Part shown: positions 33,985 through 46,695 of the stretch, piece after piece | Layout: each line of letters begins with the position of its first letter | How positions within the stretch are numbered: position 1 is the stretch's first letter | Assembly (NCBI RefSeq): GCF_009727055.1 | Contig: NC_052360.1 | Location: 72,914,884 to 72,978,883, forward strand | Source of the DNA: Benincasa hispida | Taxonomy: Eukaryota; Streptophyta; Magnoliopsida; Cucurbitales; Cucurbitaceae | Direction: 5' to 3' | DNA length: 64,000 bases | Position numbers and translations under genes: made by a program | The notes under the pieces: generated by a model | Databases searched by the model: none | Told to the model about the DNA's origin: nothing | The model's input: the letters and a program-made list of their open reading frames with translations, nothing else

Positions 33985-35469
33985 TGATAACTTGTAGAAA
34001 TATAAGCTATTTTACTTCTTTTATCTAAAACAATTAGGAAAAATCATAGAAAATGTGTTAGCTTAAAAAGAAATCATGCAATTAATTACATTATGCGATC
34101 ATTAGCATGCAAAAGTTCATAATCCTTGTAAATTATAAAAATTTGAGTTTTTTGAACGCAAAAATCTAAATAAAATAAAGTGATGAAGCAACTGTTGTCG
34201 CCTGAGCACATGGAAAATACTAACGCCCAAAATAGAATCACATAAGTTCAATGCGATAAGAGGAGACATAACATTAAATACAACCGGCGCATGGACGGTG
34301 GAGGTCAAATCAAAATGATCAAAGTTGGTAGCTAACGTGAAAGGTTCGCGATAGAGCCAATTAACTCCTGACGTGAAGAATGCGGCACGACAGGGTATGG
34401 AAATTAATGCTTGGTGTCAGCACAATTATTAGTGATATATGTGAAAACTCCTCATCCACACCTATAAATAGCCACAAGATTTCTATCCAAAAACAACCCA
34501 AAAAGTTGGCGAAGCTCTGCAAAAGTTCTTTATTCCTTCCCCTAGATAATTTCCTCCTAAGCTTTCCATTTGAGAAATCTTGAGTGAGAGCTCAAGATTT
34601 CCACTTGTAGAAGAAGAAGAAAAACATCAACCCCATAACCAACGTGAAGCAGTCATTCAAAGAAGTCAGTAGATGTAAGAAATTGCATCTGATGACTTGA
34701 CTCTGTATCCTTGTCTTTCGTTTTGTATTTTCATTAATATTTGTATTGTTGTATAATATTGAGAAATTTCCATTACTAATATGAATGCCATCACATATTC
34801 TTGTCTATCCATCTTCCTTTTACCAAGTATGAACAACTAATTTCACAGTGGGTTGAGAAAAATGAAACTAAGATGTACTAAGTAGATCATATACTGTCGT
34901 TCAACTTGTTTAATGTGTGCTTTATAAACTATTTTGATCAAATTGACAAATTGCTCTAAATAGAACTAATCACTGTTTGAAAAAGAAAGTGATCTTAGAT
35001 CTCATTAAACAAGAAAAGAAATACCTTTAGACATAAAGATACGTCTTTTGCATTAAATACTCATCAAATATGTCCTAGAAATAGGATATTGTGACTGAAC
35101 GCACTCAGAAGTGTAGCTTGTGTTTATGAGTAAGTTGCTTGAACGCATGGTATATGCTTTGCTAAGAAGTGTTAGTAGATATTTTATCAACCCTATTTCA
35201 TTCATTAGAATTTTACATTTCTCTCCACATCTTGCAGTACTCATCCCATCCCTTTTCATGCATTTTAGTAATAGTGATAGAATAGAACCAATCATTCGCA
35301 TTATTGACAAAAAAGTTGCATCTTTAGAAAGCAATCCCTGAGTTCGATCCTAGATTTACCATGACTCTAGTTAAACTTATACTTACGTTTGATTAGAAAA
35401 AACAATGCGTTTACATAATTAAAGAGACCAAGCATAGAATCATTTTATTGCATCTATAGAAACACATCA
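33985..35469 (+). repeat. 5' LTR of the third Gypsy
   Basis: A TG...CA block of 1485 bp, bounded on the right by the primer-binding site. The left end is set by resemblance of its TGATAAC start to the other two LTRs. The left boundary is less certain than the right. Confidence 0.7.
34463..34470 (+). promoter_or_regulatory. TATA box in the third Gypsy LTR
   Basis: TATAAATA in the context CACCTATAAATAGCC, about 480 bp into the LTR, as in the related LTRs. Confidence 0.55.
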
Positions 35470-35594
35470 AGTTTTTGGCGTCATTGTCGAGAATTGTGGT
35501 AACTAAAGCTATGCTAAATTATTGCTTTTTATTTTCATAGGTCTCAAGAGCTGACATATTGTATCTCTATTTGTGAAAGAGGTACAAAGATTTT

Positions 35595-38500
35595 ATGAGC
35601 GAAGGATCAATGCTCGAACCATTATACAACCCAGAAATTGAGTGGACTTTTCAAAGAAGAAGAAGAATGAATAAGGAAAGAAGACAAAGAAATAGGGCTA
35701 GGAAAATGACATCTCAACAAAAAAATCTTAGAGAGCCAAATGTGAAAATCAACGTAAGAGACAATGGAGATGACTAAGTGATTGCTCTTGCCAACCCCAT
35801 TCTCCAAGCCAATGATCACAATAGACCAATTAAAGATTATGTTTCGTTATCTTATATGATTTCTCACCTGGAATTATACTTCCAACATTAGACGATTACA
35901 AATTTGAAGTGAAACCTGTCATACTTCAGATGATCCAAATAGCTGGACAATTTGGAGGAAGACCAGGCGAAGACCCTCATGCTCATTTGAGAAGTTTCAT
36001 TGAAATATGCAACACGTTCGTATTCTCCAACATTATTCCTGAAGAAATTAGTCTAACTTTATCTCCATTTTCACTATGTGAAGATGCCAGGAAGTGGGCT
36101 TATTCATCTGAACCCGGTGAAATCACATAATGAGAGTAAGTCATGAAAATATTTGCGAAGAAATATTTCCTACCTATAGAAAACGCAAAAAAGGAGAAGG
36201 GAAATCTCATATTTTCAACATAAAGATAATGAAACATTAAACGATGCAGGGGTGAGGTTCAAAAGGCTAGTGAGAAATTGTCCATATAATGGACTCCCTG
36301 ACTGTTTACAAATGGATATTTTTTATGATGGGCTGAATGAAGCATCTTAAACTACTACAAATGCTGCCACTGTGGACGGTTTATTGGATAAAACTTATGT
36401 TGAAGCCAAAAACATCCTTGTTCGCATTTCAAGGAACCATGAAGACTGAAAGGAGAACAAATATGACTCAAGATCGAACGACAAAGGAAGAAAAGAACGA
36501 CAGGTGAATACGATGACCAATTTGTTGCAAAAAATGACAATGACAAAAAATGGCATCAGAAATGGGCAAGTGAATGTGGTTACTCAGGTGGCTAATGAGA
36601 GTTGAGTTATATGCGAAGAAGCTCACTCATTCAAGCTACGCCTGCATAACTAACAATCTATTTGCTTTGTCAAGAATAACCCGTTTTTGAACATCTACAA
36701 CCCTGGTTGATGAAAATCACCCAAATTTTTTTTAGGGTGGAAATCAGTAAGTACACACCAACCATCATGGTGCCCCTAGAGATAGACCACCTAGGTTCTA
36801 TCAAGGACAGAATGGACACCAACAGGTGTCAAGCTCATTGTAACAACCAACAACTTCTTCACCTCTAGAAAATCTGTTAAAAGAATACATCCAAAAAAAT
36901 GAGGCGATCATGCAAAGTCAAGCATCCCCCATTCGAAATCTTGAATTTCAAATGGGCAGATCGCTGGAGAATTGAAAAGCAGACCACAAGGATCACTACC
37001 AAGTAATACTGAAGTTCCTCGTAATGCAGGAAGTTCAGGTAAAGAACAATGTCACACAGTGACATTGAGAAATAGTTGGACAATGAAAGAAGATCAGAAA
37101 AGAGAAAATACAATCAGCAAATTTATCCATGAGTGCATGGACAACCTTCATATCAACAGCTTGACAGACATCCAACGCAAACTTCAAGTACACAAACTCC
37201 ATCGCATGAAAGTCTAGAGGAACGCAGAGATTCAGCTGAGGAAACTTCAACTTCGAATGCGTCAGAAGTACATAACCCTCTCTATCCGCAACGATTGAGA
37301 AAAAAGAATGATGAAGGGAAATTTCAACATTTTCTTAGAGTGTTGAAACAAATTCATATCAACATTCCACTAATTAAGGCGTTGGGACAAATGGCATCTT
37401 ATGCAAAAAAATGTAAAGATATTCTCTCAAAGAAAAGAAGGATGGGTAGCCATGAAAATGTAGCATTGACACGAGAGTGTAGTTCCATTATACAAGAGAA
37501 TGTTTCATCTAAGATGAAAGATCCGAGAAGTTTTACTATTCCTTGTTCAATTGAAGGAGTCTACATAGGGTAAGTCCTATGCGACTTGGAGCTACTATCA
37601 ATCTTATATCATTATCGGTGTTTAAGCAATTGGGAATAGGAAAACTTGCACCCACAACGGTCATTGCAATTGGCAGACCGTTTATTAGTGCATTTGGAAG
37701 GAAATTGGAAGATGCATTAGTGAAGGTGGATAAATTTATTCTACTTACCGACTTCATAATATTAGACTACGAAGTTGATAAGGATGTACCCATCATTTTG
37801 TGAAGACCTTTTTTATCCACAAGAAGGACTCAAATCAATGTATTCACAGGAGAGATCACCATGCAGGTAAATGACCAGAAAATGAAGTTTAACATTCTCA
37901 AAGCGATGAAATATCCTGATAAATCCAATGCATGCCATGCAATTGAGTTGGAAGAAGATTGGCCTTACAAGCTTGAATCTGAAACCAATAAGGCAATGGA
38001 AAAAGAGAAAGACGAGATGAACGCTCAGTAGCTTGAATCATGTTATGCGATAAAAGAAATTCAGAGGAATTTTGAGCCCCTGAGCTTAGAAAATTGAGAA
38101 AGCTAGATCAAGCCTTCACTCGAGCAATCTTCTATATTTGGAATTAAAAGCGCTCCCTGTTCATTTAAAGTATGTGTTTCTCAGTGAACATGACACTCTA
38201 CCTGTCATTATCTCAAACACACCCTCTAAAAAAAACAAAGATGCTCTTTTAAAGATTTTGAAGAAGTATATTACGGTGATAGGATGTACCCTAGTAGATA
38301 TCAGGGGAATTAGCCCCTCCTATTGAATGCATAATCGAAAATGGAGGATAGATCTATTGAACATCAACACAGGCTCAATCTTTCGATAAAGAAAGTTGTA
38401 AAGAAAGAAATCATTAAGTGGTTGGGACGCAGGGGTTACCTTTCCCATTATAGATAGTAAATGGGTAAGCCTTATACAATGCCTTCCCAAAAAAGACGGT

Positions 38501-38890
38501 ATCACTGTAGTCCCTAATCAAAACAATGAACTTATCCCTACATGCACGGTCATGGGATGGAGGATCTGTATGGACTATAAAAAGCTTAACATAGCAACAA
38601 AGGAAGACTACTTCCTCCTACCTTTTATACATCAGATGCTAGATAGATTAACAGGGAATAACTTCTTCTGCTTTCAGGATGACTATACAAGGTACAATCA
38701 AATCATGATTGCACCTGAGGATCAAGAGAAAATAACCTTTTCCTACCCATATGGGACATTAGCCTTCTGGCATGCCCTTTCGGCTACGTAACACCCCTAG
38801 CACCTTTTAGAGGTGCATGATGGCCATCTTCTCTGACTATCTGGAAGAATCAATCTAAATTTTTATGGATGATTTCTCAGTTTATGTAAT
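35595..38890 (+). pseudogene. Gypsy gag-protease-RT remnant
   Basis: Gag starts at the ATG at 35595 (MSEGSMLEPLYNPEIE), stops at 35777, and resumes at 35909-36130 (GGRPGEDPHAHLRSFIEICN). Further gag and linker pieces lie at 36240-37300. The aspartic protease spans about 37510-37920: a stop precedes CDLGA, which reads LGATINLISLSVFKQLG, and PIIL is followed by another stop at 37801. RT appears at 38138-38886 with GWRICMDYKKLNIATKEDYF and FFCFQDDYTRYNQIMIAPED. The catalytic region near 38860 is broken by a stop. It ends at the border with the next Copia. Confidence 0.87.
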
Positions 38891-39319
38891 ACGAAAGTTT
38901 TGAATTCTAGCATTAACAGCATCTCACACAGAGTGTCATTAGGGTGTAGTACGAAAGCCCGTGCTTTTAAGACCTAGCACGTGAATCCCGATTTAGTGAA
39001 TGCTCTAGAGAGTTTGCCTAAAAACTCCATAGGAAGCAGCCCTCACTTCCACATTCACACAGGTGGAGTCTTAATCAAGGGTACTCCTATAGCTAGCTAT
39101 CCCACTTTTCCATCAAGTATAGATCTCAATAAGAACTGAGTTCAACCTTCTTACGCTTCAGGATATCATGCTCAGACTTTAAGTCATAGGAATAGAACTC
39201 TGTGTTTTGGTTTAGCATGATTCACTATATATCACTCGTGATCAGTTATTATCCGTTGAACCTATTTTTTGGGATTTCCAGTCTACAGGTTGGGTTTTCC
39301 TCACTATGATTCATTTTTC
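38891..39319 (-). other. Non-coding 3' region of the minus-strand Copia
   Basis: No protein homology is visible. The text reads like retrotransposon LTR or 3' untranslated sequence, but I found no TG...CA boundaries and no matching copy at the other end of the element. Confidence 0.45.
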
Positions 39320-42300
39320 GATAGGCATGAGTCTCATCCTTTCTAAGGTTCTGAAAACCTTTTCTCTGGCTAACCTTTCGTCAAAGGATTGCCAAATTTC
39401 ATCAGTCAGTATGTGATCCACTCTAACTGCACCAGTAGTGAGAAACTCTTTAATGGTACTGTGCTTATGACGTTTTGACATTTCTTTCTGTTGTAGTAAC
39501 GGTTCTGAACTTTTACGATTGCTGCAGTACTATCGCAATGGATCAATATGGCTGGTAAACGACTTTTCCCATAAGGGAATCTCTGATAGCAGACTTCTAA
39601 GCCAGCCTACTTCTTCACTAGCTGTCGCTAATGCTATCATTTCTGACTCCATCGTAGATTGGGCTAAAATAGTCTGTTTTTTGGACTTCCAAGAGACAGC
39701 TCTGCCAGCTATATTAAAGACATAGCTACTTGTAGCCTTTGAATTATCCGAAAGAGGGTTCCAATCAGCATCGCTGAACCCTTCCAGGACAATGAAAAAC
39801 TTTTGATAATGTAATCCTAGGTTTTGGGTTTTCTTTAAGTATCTCATGACCCTTTCTATAGCATTCCAATGCTCTTTACTATATCTGCTTGTAAACTTGC
39901 AAAGTAATCCTACAGCATAAGCTATGTCAGGCCTAGCGTAGTCGACAACGTATCTAAGACTGCCTATGATGCTCGCATACTTAGATTGATTAACACTGTC
40001 ACCAGTATTCTTGAACAACTTGACACTAGGGTCATAAGGAGTACAAGCTGGTTTACACTCAAAGTAATTATATTTCTTTAGAATCTTTTCTATATAATGA
40101 GATTGATCTAAAGAAATTCCCTTTTCAGACCTATTTACTTTTATGCCTAAGATTACACTAGCTTCTCCCAAGTCTTTCATGTCAAAGTTCGCACTCAATA
40201 TTGATTTTCCATCATTTATGACGTGCAAGTTCAACCCAAAGATCAATAAATAATCTACATATAGACACAAGATAGTGCAGAGGTTATTATCAGACTTATG
40301 GTAGATGCATTTGTCACTTTCATTGACCTTGAAACCTTTAGATAGGATAAGGTTGTCAAATTTTTCATGTCATTGCTTAGAAGCTTGTTTTAGTCCATAG
40401 AGAGATTTATCTAATTTACACATCTTATTTTCTTAACCATGGACAATAAAACCCTCAGATTGTTCCATGTAAATCTCTTCTTCAAGTTTACTGTTTAGGA
40501 AAGCAGTTTTTACATCCATCTGATATACTACGAGGTTATAAAAGGCAGCGAGAGAGAACATGACACGGATAGAGGTAATTATAGTGAAAGGGGAGAAGGT
40601 GTCAAAGAAGTCTATGTTTTCTCTCTGTCTAAAGCACTTCGCTACTAATCTGGCTTTAAATTTGTCGACAATCCCATCAAGTCTAAGTTTCCTCCTTAAG
40701 ATCCATTTGCACCCTATTGCCTTACATCCTAGGGGTAGATCTACTAAGTGCCAAGTCCTATTTGACTCAATTGAGTCAATCTCATCATTTATGGCTTCTT
40801 GCCATAGGTTGGCATCTACTGAGGATAAGACAGCTCTTAGATCTTTAGGGTCTTCTTCTATATTGTAGGTCAGGAAGTCATTTCCGAAATCTTTGGTGGT
40901 TCTAGCTCTTTTGCTTCTTCTAGGTTCTGGGTCAGTTTCCTCTCTAAGGTTAGGATTTCTAACTAGGGTTATACCACTTGAACTAGAGCCCCCACTATTC
41001 CTTGATTTAAAAAGAAATCTATCTTCAAAGAAGTCGGCATCATTTGACTCAATGATCACTTGATTCACTAGATCATAGAACCTGTAGGATTTACTATTTA
41101 AGGCATAACCTATACAGACACACTCATAAGCTCTACTAGCCAGCTTTCTCCTTTTTGGGTCAGGAATTCTTACAAAGGCTAAACAACCCCATGTTCTAAA
41201 GTAGGACAAGTTTGGTTTCTTATTCTTGAGAATTTTGTAAGGTGAAGTTTTATTTTTCGATTCTGAGATTCTATTTAGGACATAACACACGGTAAGGATG
41301 ATTTCACCCCACCAATAAGACGTGGCACCTGAACTATGTAAAATAGCAACTACTAGCTCAGTTAAAGTTCTATTTTTCCTTTCGGCTTTTTCGTTCATTT
41401 CAGGAGAATAAGATGCGGTCTTTTCTTATATTATTCAATGTGAGTTAAAGAATTCATTAAAAATGTCTGAATCGTACTCGGTTCCCCTATTATTACGAAG
41501 TCTTTTAACTTTTCTATTAAACTGATTCTCTATTTTAGAAACAAAAAGTTTGAAGGCATCAAAAGCATCACTTTTGTTTTTCAGCAGGTATACAAAAGTA
41601 AAATCAGAGCAATCTCAATAAAAGTAATGAAATATCTTTTACCGTTCCTAGCCAATATGCCATCAAATTCACAGACATCAAAATGAATCAAATCTAGAGG
41701 CTCAGAACTCCTAAGTATAGATTTATGCGGAGTTTTAGTAATTTTAGCCTGACTATAATACTCGCGTTTATCAAAATCATTCGTGGATAACTTAGGTATC
41801 ATTTCCAGCCTAATCATGTTATTAATTAAATTCTTATTCACATGACAGAGTCTAGCATGCCAAATATTCATAGAACACAGCATATACACAGAAGATTTCA
41901 TTTTATTAAGGTCTAGATTTAATTTGAACATTCCCTCAATTGCATACCCTTTCCCTACAAATACATTATTTTTGGTAAGGGTATATAGGTTTGCCCCTAT
42001 AGTTTGAGTAAACCCGACTTTATTAAGGAGATAGCTTGAAACCAAATTCTTTCGTATCTCCAGAGTGTATTGTAGTAGTCATACAGATCATAAGTCAAAC
42101 CATTTAAAATGAAATTCTTACATAGAAAGTCTTTCTCCTCCCAGTCAACAGCTACTTTTATGTAAGAATTTCATTTTAAATGGTTTTCCTTCAACGTGAG
42201 GGTCTTCCCAGAGTTAAACTTTAGTTCCACCTCGCTGGTTCTAGCAACTTTCGTGGAGTGGTGATCTCTCAACAGAATATTCTTATCCTTAGTTTCAGTA

Positions 42301-43276
42301 TAAGTTTTAAATAGACTAAGGTCGTGACAGACATGGCACGTCGCGCCAGTGTCTATCCACCACCCTTCACAACCACCGATCACATTTACTTCTGTGATCA
42401 TGGCGACTAACGGTTCTTCTGTCAGGTTCGCCTGACCAACAGGATGACGCCTGTTCCTACAGTTCCTAGCCATGTGCCCAGGTTTATTACAATTAAAGCA
42501 AAGAAACTGTATTGTTTCTCCTGAAGAGAGCTTATGTTTTTTCTGTTGGTTGTGGTTGCTGAAGCCATGGTTCTGACCTTTCCTCTTTGTCCCCTTAGGT
42601 TTTTTGTCAGGTTTTACCACGGCAGAGGCGGGTTTCCTAGGTAAGGTACTGCATTCACCTCCTCCCTCTAGTCCTGCTTTCGGGCTTCCTCTTTGATCCT
42701 TAGCTGGGTTATAAGACTCTCCAAGGAGAACTCCTTGGACTTATGCCTCAAAGTGTTCTTAAAGTCCTTCCACAAGGGGGGCAGTTTATCAATAATAACA
42801 GCAACTTGGAATTGTTCATCTAGAGGCATACCTTCAGTAATTGTCTCGTGGGCTATCTTCTGGAGTTCATGGGATTGGGCCTCCACGAAGTTATCATCCA
42901 TCTGGAACTTGAGATAACGGTTAACCGCATATTTCTTCGACCCGGCCTCCTCGGTGTTATACTTCTTTTGCAGGGCATCTCAGACCTCCTTCGTTGTCTT
43001 CATTGTACTATAGTAATCATACAGATCATCAGTCAAACAATTTAAAATGAAATTCTTACATAGAAAGTCTTTCTCCTCCCAGTCAGCAGCTTCTTTTATC
43101 TGTTGTTCAGTTGGTTCTTTTAAAGGGACGATGAGCTTAGCGCTGGTACAAGCTTCGACAACTTTCTTGACGGTGAGGAAGAACAACATCTTTTGCTTTC
43201 ACCGTTTGAAGTTCGCTCCTTCGAACCGGAATGGACAGTTGAGGTAAAATATCTCATTGTTGCTACTGAGGGCCAT
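39320..43276 (-). pseudogene. Copia gag-pol remnant
   Basis: Gag starts at the ATG at 43276 (MALSSNNEIFYLNC), has a stop near 43202, and continues through 43189-42668. The finger CFNCNKPGHMARNC (near 42505) is an intact CX2CX4HX4C. Protease shows WWIDTGATCHVCHD (near 42355). Pre-integrase (42045-41740) retains WHARLCHVNKNL. Integrase shows LIHFDVCEFDG and, after a break, AERKNRTLTELVV at 41385. RT (40840-40433) has KWILRRKLRLDG and YQMDVKTAFLNSKLEEEIYM, then a gap to 40270. The catalytic motif is YVDY where YVDD is expected. RNase H ends about 39320. It is not functional. Confidence 0.88.
42069..42186 (-). repeat. Misplaced gag fragment and 26-bp perfect inverted repeat inside pol
   Basis: About 92 bp (42069-42160) duplicates the gag segment at 43003-43099 with several differences. 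It lies between protease (ending in TLTLKE) and pre-integrase (starting RKNLVSSYLL), where no gag should be. Positions 42097-42122 are the exact reverse complement of 42161-42186, giving a 26-bp stem with a 38-base loop. This looks like a template switch during reverse transcription. Confidence 0.85.
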
Positions 43277-44008
43277 TGATGATGTTGAAACGTCTTAAAA
43301 TTGTTGGAAATGGCAGGGCCCTCAGAACGACGAACTGTAAATCGTCAAGGCATGATGGTCAAGCAAAGAGCAAAACCTGTAAAACAGAAACTCATTATAG
43401 GTTGAGTCGCGGAGCTCGCTCTCTTTAAGACGTTTCCCGGCTCTGCCTAAGTGTGCAAGCAGGTCTGAAAATTGCCACATCGTCCCCAGGATAAAACAGC
43501 CAAATGAAAACCGATTAAAAATACACCGTTACCGATCGGAACGTACACTCTTTCTAAACTCACTGCTCGAAAAGCTAAGATGAAGGAGGAGAGAAAAATG
43601 AAGTGGGAATTAGAAAAATGAATTCTATGTATCACGAACTACTGAAGGCCTCGCCTTTTTGCATCGAAACAGACCGTTTTAAAAATAATCAATGGACCAT
43701 TTTAAATATAAATCTGCACCCAACAGAGTTGCATGAGAACCCTTAAACCATAAGCATTGGAAGTTGGAAAGAATATGTTATGTTGGAAAAAAGTGGATTG
43801 AAGATTTTGTGTTTAGTACATGAATATGTTGAAAATAATATGTTATGTTTTACCAATTGAAAAAAAAAAGTTAGAGATTTTTTTTTTTTTTTTTATCATA
43901 AGAATGACCCATTTAGGTGTATCAGGTTAGAAACTTCGCCCATAACTGATTGATAGTCAGCTGCTAGCTTTGAAAATCCTTTCTTGCTGGAAAAGAGGCC
44001 GAAGAAAA
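42282..44008. repeat. 1.73-kb tandem duplication, left copy
   Basis: Positions 42282-44008 recur at 44010-45736 with a constant offset of 1728. Every long reading frame in this part is identical between the two copies. Differences are concentrated in a poly-T tract and about 15 bases beside it (43875-43915 against 45603-45643). The unit contains Copia gag, the zinc finger, part of protease and about 730 bp upstream. Confidence 0.95.
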
Positions 44009-44009
44009 N
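44009..44009. other. Single N exactly at the duplication junction
   Basis: The only undetermined base in this part of the window separates the two copies of the 1.73-kb repeat, as expected if two overlapping contigs were joined without merging. Confidence 0.95.
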
Positions 44010-45736
44010 CTTATCCTTAGTTTCAGTATAAGTTTTAAATAGACTAAGGTCGTGACAGACATGGCACGTCGCGCCAGTGTCTATCCACCACCCTTCACAA
44101 CCACCGATCACATTTACTTCTGTGATCATGGCGACTAACGGTTCTTCTGTCAGGTTCGCCTGACCAACAGGATGACGCCTGTTCCTACAGTTCCTAGCCA
44201 TGTGCCCAGGTTTATTACAATTAAAGCAAAGAAACTGTATTGTTTCTCCTGAAGAGAGCTTATGTTTTTTCTGTTGGTTGTGGTTGCTGAAGCCATGGTT
44301 CTGACCTTTCCTCTTTGTCCCCTTAGGTTTTTTGTCAGGTTTTACCACGGCAGAGGCGGGTTTCCTAGGTAAGGTACTGCATTCACCTCCTCCCTCTAGT
44401 CCTGCTTTCGGGCTTCCTCTTTGATCCTTAGCTGGGTTATAAGACTCTCCAAGGAGAACTCCTTGGACTTATGCCTCAAAGTGTTCTTAAAGTCCTTCCA
44501 CAAGGGGGGCAGTTTATCAATAATAACAGCAACTTGGAATTGTTCATCTAGAGGCATACCTTCAGTAATTGTCTCGTGGGCTATCTTCTGGAGTTCATGG
44601 GATTGGGCCTCCACGAAGTTATCATCCATCTGGAACTTGAGATAACGGTTAACCGCATATTTCTTCGACCCGGCCTCCTCGGTGTTATACTTCTTTTGCA
44701 GGGCATCTCAGACCTCCTTCGTTGTCTTCATTGTACTATAGTAATCATACAGATCATCAGTCAAACAATTTAAAATGAAATTCTTACATAGAAAGTCTTT
44801 CTCCTCCCAGTCAGCAGCTTCTTTTATCTGTTGTTCAGTTGGTTCTTTTAAAGGGACGATGAGCTTAGCGCTGGTACAAGCTTCGACAACTTTCTTGACG
44901 GTGAGGAAGAACAACATCTTTTGCTTTCACCGTTTGAAGTTCGCTCCTTCGAACCGGAATGGACAGTTGAGGTAAAATATCTCATTGTTGCTACTGAGGG
45001 CCATTGATGATGTTGAAACGTCTTAAAATTGTTGGAAATGGCAGGGCCCTCAGAACGACGAACTGTAAATCGTCAAGGCATGATGGTCAAGCAAAGAGCA
45101 AAACCTGTAAAACAGAAACTCATTATAGGTTGAGTCGCGGAGCTCGCTCTCTTTAAGACGTTTCCCGGCTCTGCCTAAGTGTGCAAGCAGGTCTGAAAAT
45201 TGCCACATCGTCCCCAGGATAAAACAGCCAAATGAAAACCGATTAAAAATACACCGTTACCGATCGGAACGTACACTCTTTCTAAACTCACTGCTCGAAA
45301 AGCTAAGATGAAGGAGGAGAGAAAAATGAAGTGGGAATTAGAAAAATGAATTCTATGTATCACGAACTACTGAAGGCCTCGCCTTTTTGCATCGAAACAG
45401 ACCGTTTTAAAAATAATCAATGGACCATTTTAAATATAAATCTGCACCCAACAGAGTTGCATGAGAACCCTTAAACCATAAGCATTGGAAGTTGGAAAGA
45501 ATATGTTATGTTGGAAAAAAGTGGATTGAAGATTTTGTGTTTAGTACATGAATATGTTGAAAATAATATGTTATGTTTTACCAATTGAAAAAAAAAAGTT
45601 AGAGTTTTTTTTTTTTTTTTTTTTCATAAGATTAATCGAAATAGGTGTATCAGGTTAGAAACTTCGCCCATAACTGATTGATAGTCAGCTGCTAGCTTTG
45701 AAAATCCTTTCTTGCTGGAAAAGAGGCCGAAGAAAA
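44010..45736. repeat. 1.73-kb tandem duplication, right copy (second Copia gag)
   Basis: This copy repeats protease (from the WWIDTGATCHV motif near 44090), the finger (near 44235), gag (44917-44396) and the upstream non-coding part up to 45736. After 45736 the sequence is unique. It may be real or an assembly duplicate; the junction N favours the latter. Confidence 0.9.
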
Positions 45737-46228
45737 GACATTTGCTATTTGGGAAGAAGATTCAAACTCGATCCAAGACAGAAACACTTAGAGTGCGAAG
45801 AGATTCTATTTAAAATTAGGGTCAAAGTTGAAAATTAATCAACAAAAAAAAAATCATGTACAAAATTGCACCAAATATCCAACTTAACTCTGCATCCCAA
45901 ACACAGACTTTCAGACTCAAATCAACTCAACATCCCAAACATAGACAATAATACCAACTCAACTCAACTCTGTACCTCAAACATAGACAATTTAACTTTC
46001 CAGATAATTTAACTCCTCAGACAATAATTACCAACTAAACTCAATTCAACTCTCTACATTTATCGCGTGCGAAACGCTCCTTAAGTGACTCGTCTAAGAG
46101 GGAGTTATTATCTAGCCATAAGAAAATTTTGAAAATTACCTATTCTACCAAATATAAAAGATCCAAATCTTTGCCATAAGTTTCACTTATTGCCTATCAT
46201 ACTCTTGTAATGTTAAACGAGAATAGCG
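45737..46228. other. AT-rich stretch with a degenerate short tandem repeat
   Basis: No gene is visible. Three imperfect copies of a roughly 30-bp motif with the core CAACTCAACTC...CCCAAACATAGAC occur at about 45885-45990, in the style of a decayed MITE. The rest is unremarkable. Confidence 0.45.
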
Positions 46229-46370
46229 ATATATATATATATATATACATACGTACATACATACGTATGTATATTTACATACATACACGTATATATATAT
46301 TTACATACATACATATGCGTATATATATATACACATTCATACATATACGTGTGTGTATATGTACATATAT
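46229..46370. repeat. TA / ACATAC microsatellite
   Basis: A compound simple repeat of TA runs mixed with ACATACATACG-type units over about 140 bp. Confidence 0.9.
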
Positions 46371-46695
46371 ATAATGAAATTTGAAATAAGGATTATCTGG
46401 CTACGATGTAACTTGTTACATATAATGTCATAGTAATCCCAACAACAATAAGTGAAACAAAGACACAAATAGTAAAAGACAGAACACATGGTTTGGTAAC
46501 CCAGTTCGATGCAATACCACCTACGTTCGGGGGATAGTGTACTCGAGAAAGATATTAATAGAAAGTTAAACAATTATAACGTTGTACTTATATGTAAATA
46601 AATGACAATTACAGTGATACACGTAAAGCCTAACTTAGTGAAAGATCACTTAGGCTCCCCCTAACTGTGTGACTTCCTCTCAATAGAACTTAGAC
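46371..46695. other. Retroelement-like stretch, unclassified
   Basis: The motif TGGTAACCCAGTTCGATGC near 46495 resembles a motif common in plant retroelement LTRs. Ends and coding sequence are not visible, so classification is open. Confidence 0.35.

Larger units (their letters stand above)
33985..38890 (+). mobile_element. Third Athila-like Gypsy, 3' truncated
   Basis: The LTR (33985-35469) begins TGATAACTTGTAGAAATA and ends CACATCA. TATAAATA is at 34463-34470. A decayed tRNA-Asp primer-binding site (TGGCGTCATTGTCGAGA) starts at 35476. Gag, protease and the first half of reverse transcriptase follow. Sequence homology stops near 38890, where a minus-strand Copia begins. No 3' LTR, RNase H or integrase is visible. 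It is clearly related to, but diverged from, the elements at 18942 and 29992. Confidence 0.85.
38890..43276 (-). mobile_element. Minus-strand Ty1/Copia retrotransposon
   Basis: Read on the minus strand from 43276, gag, nucleocapsid finger, protease, pre-integrase, integrase, RT and RNase H follow in Copia order to about 39320. About 430 bp of non-coding 3' sequence follows. No LTR pair or primer-binding site could be defined. The family differs from the two Copia elements to the left. An internal rearrangement lies at 42069-42186, and the whole 5' part is repeated at 44010-45736. Confidence 0.85.

Noticed and set aside
1..45736. Integrated pararetrovirus (caulimovirid) sequence
   Set aside because: All RT regions here are of Copia or Gypsy type with LTRs, tRNA primer sites and 5-bp duplications. 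I saw no movement-protein or caulimovirid features.
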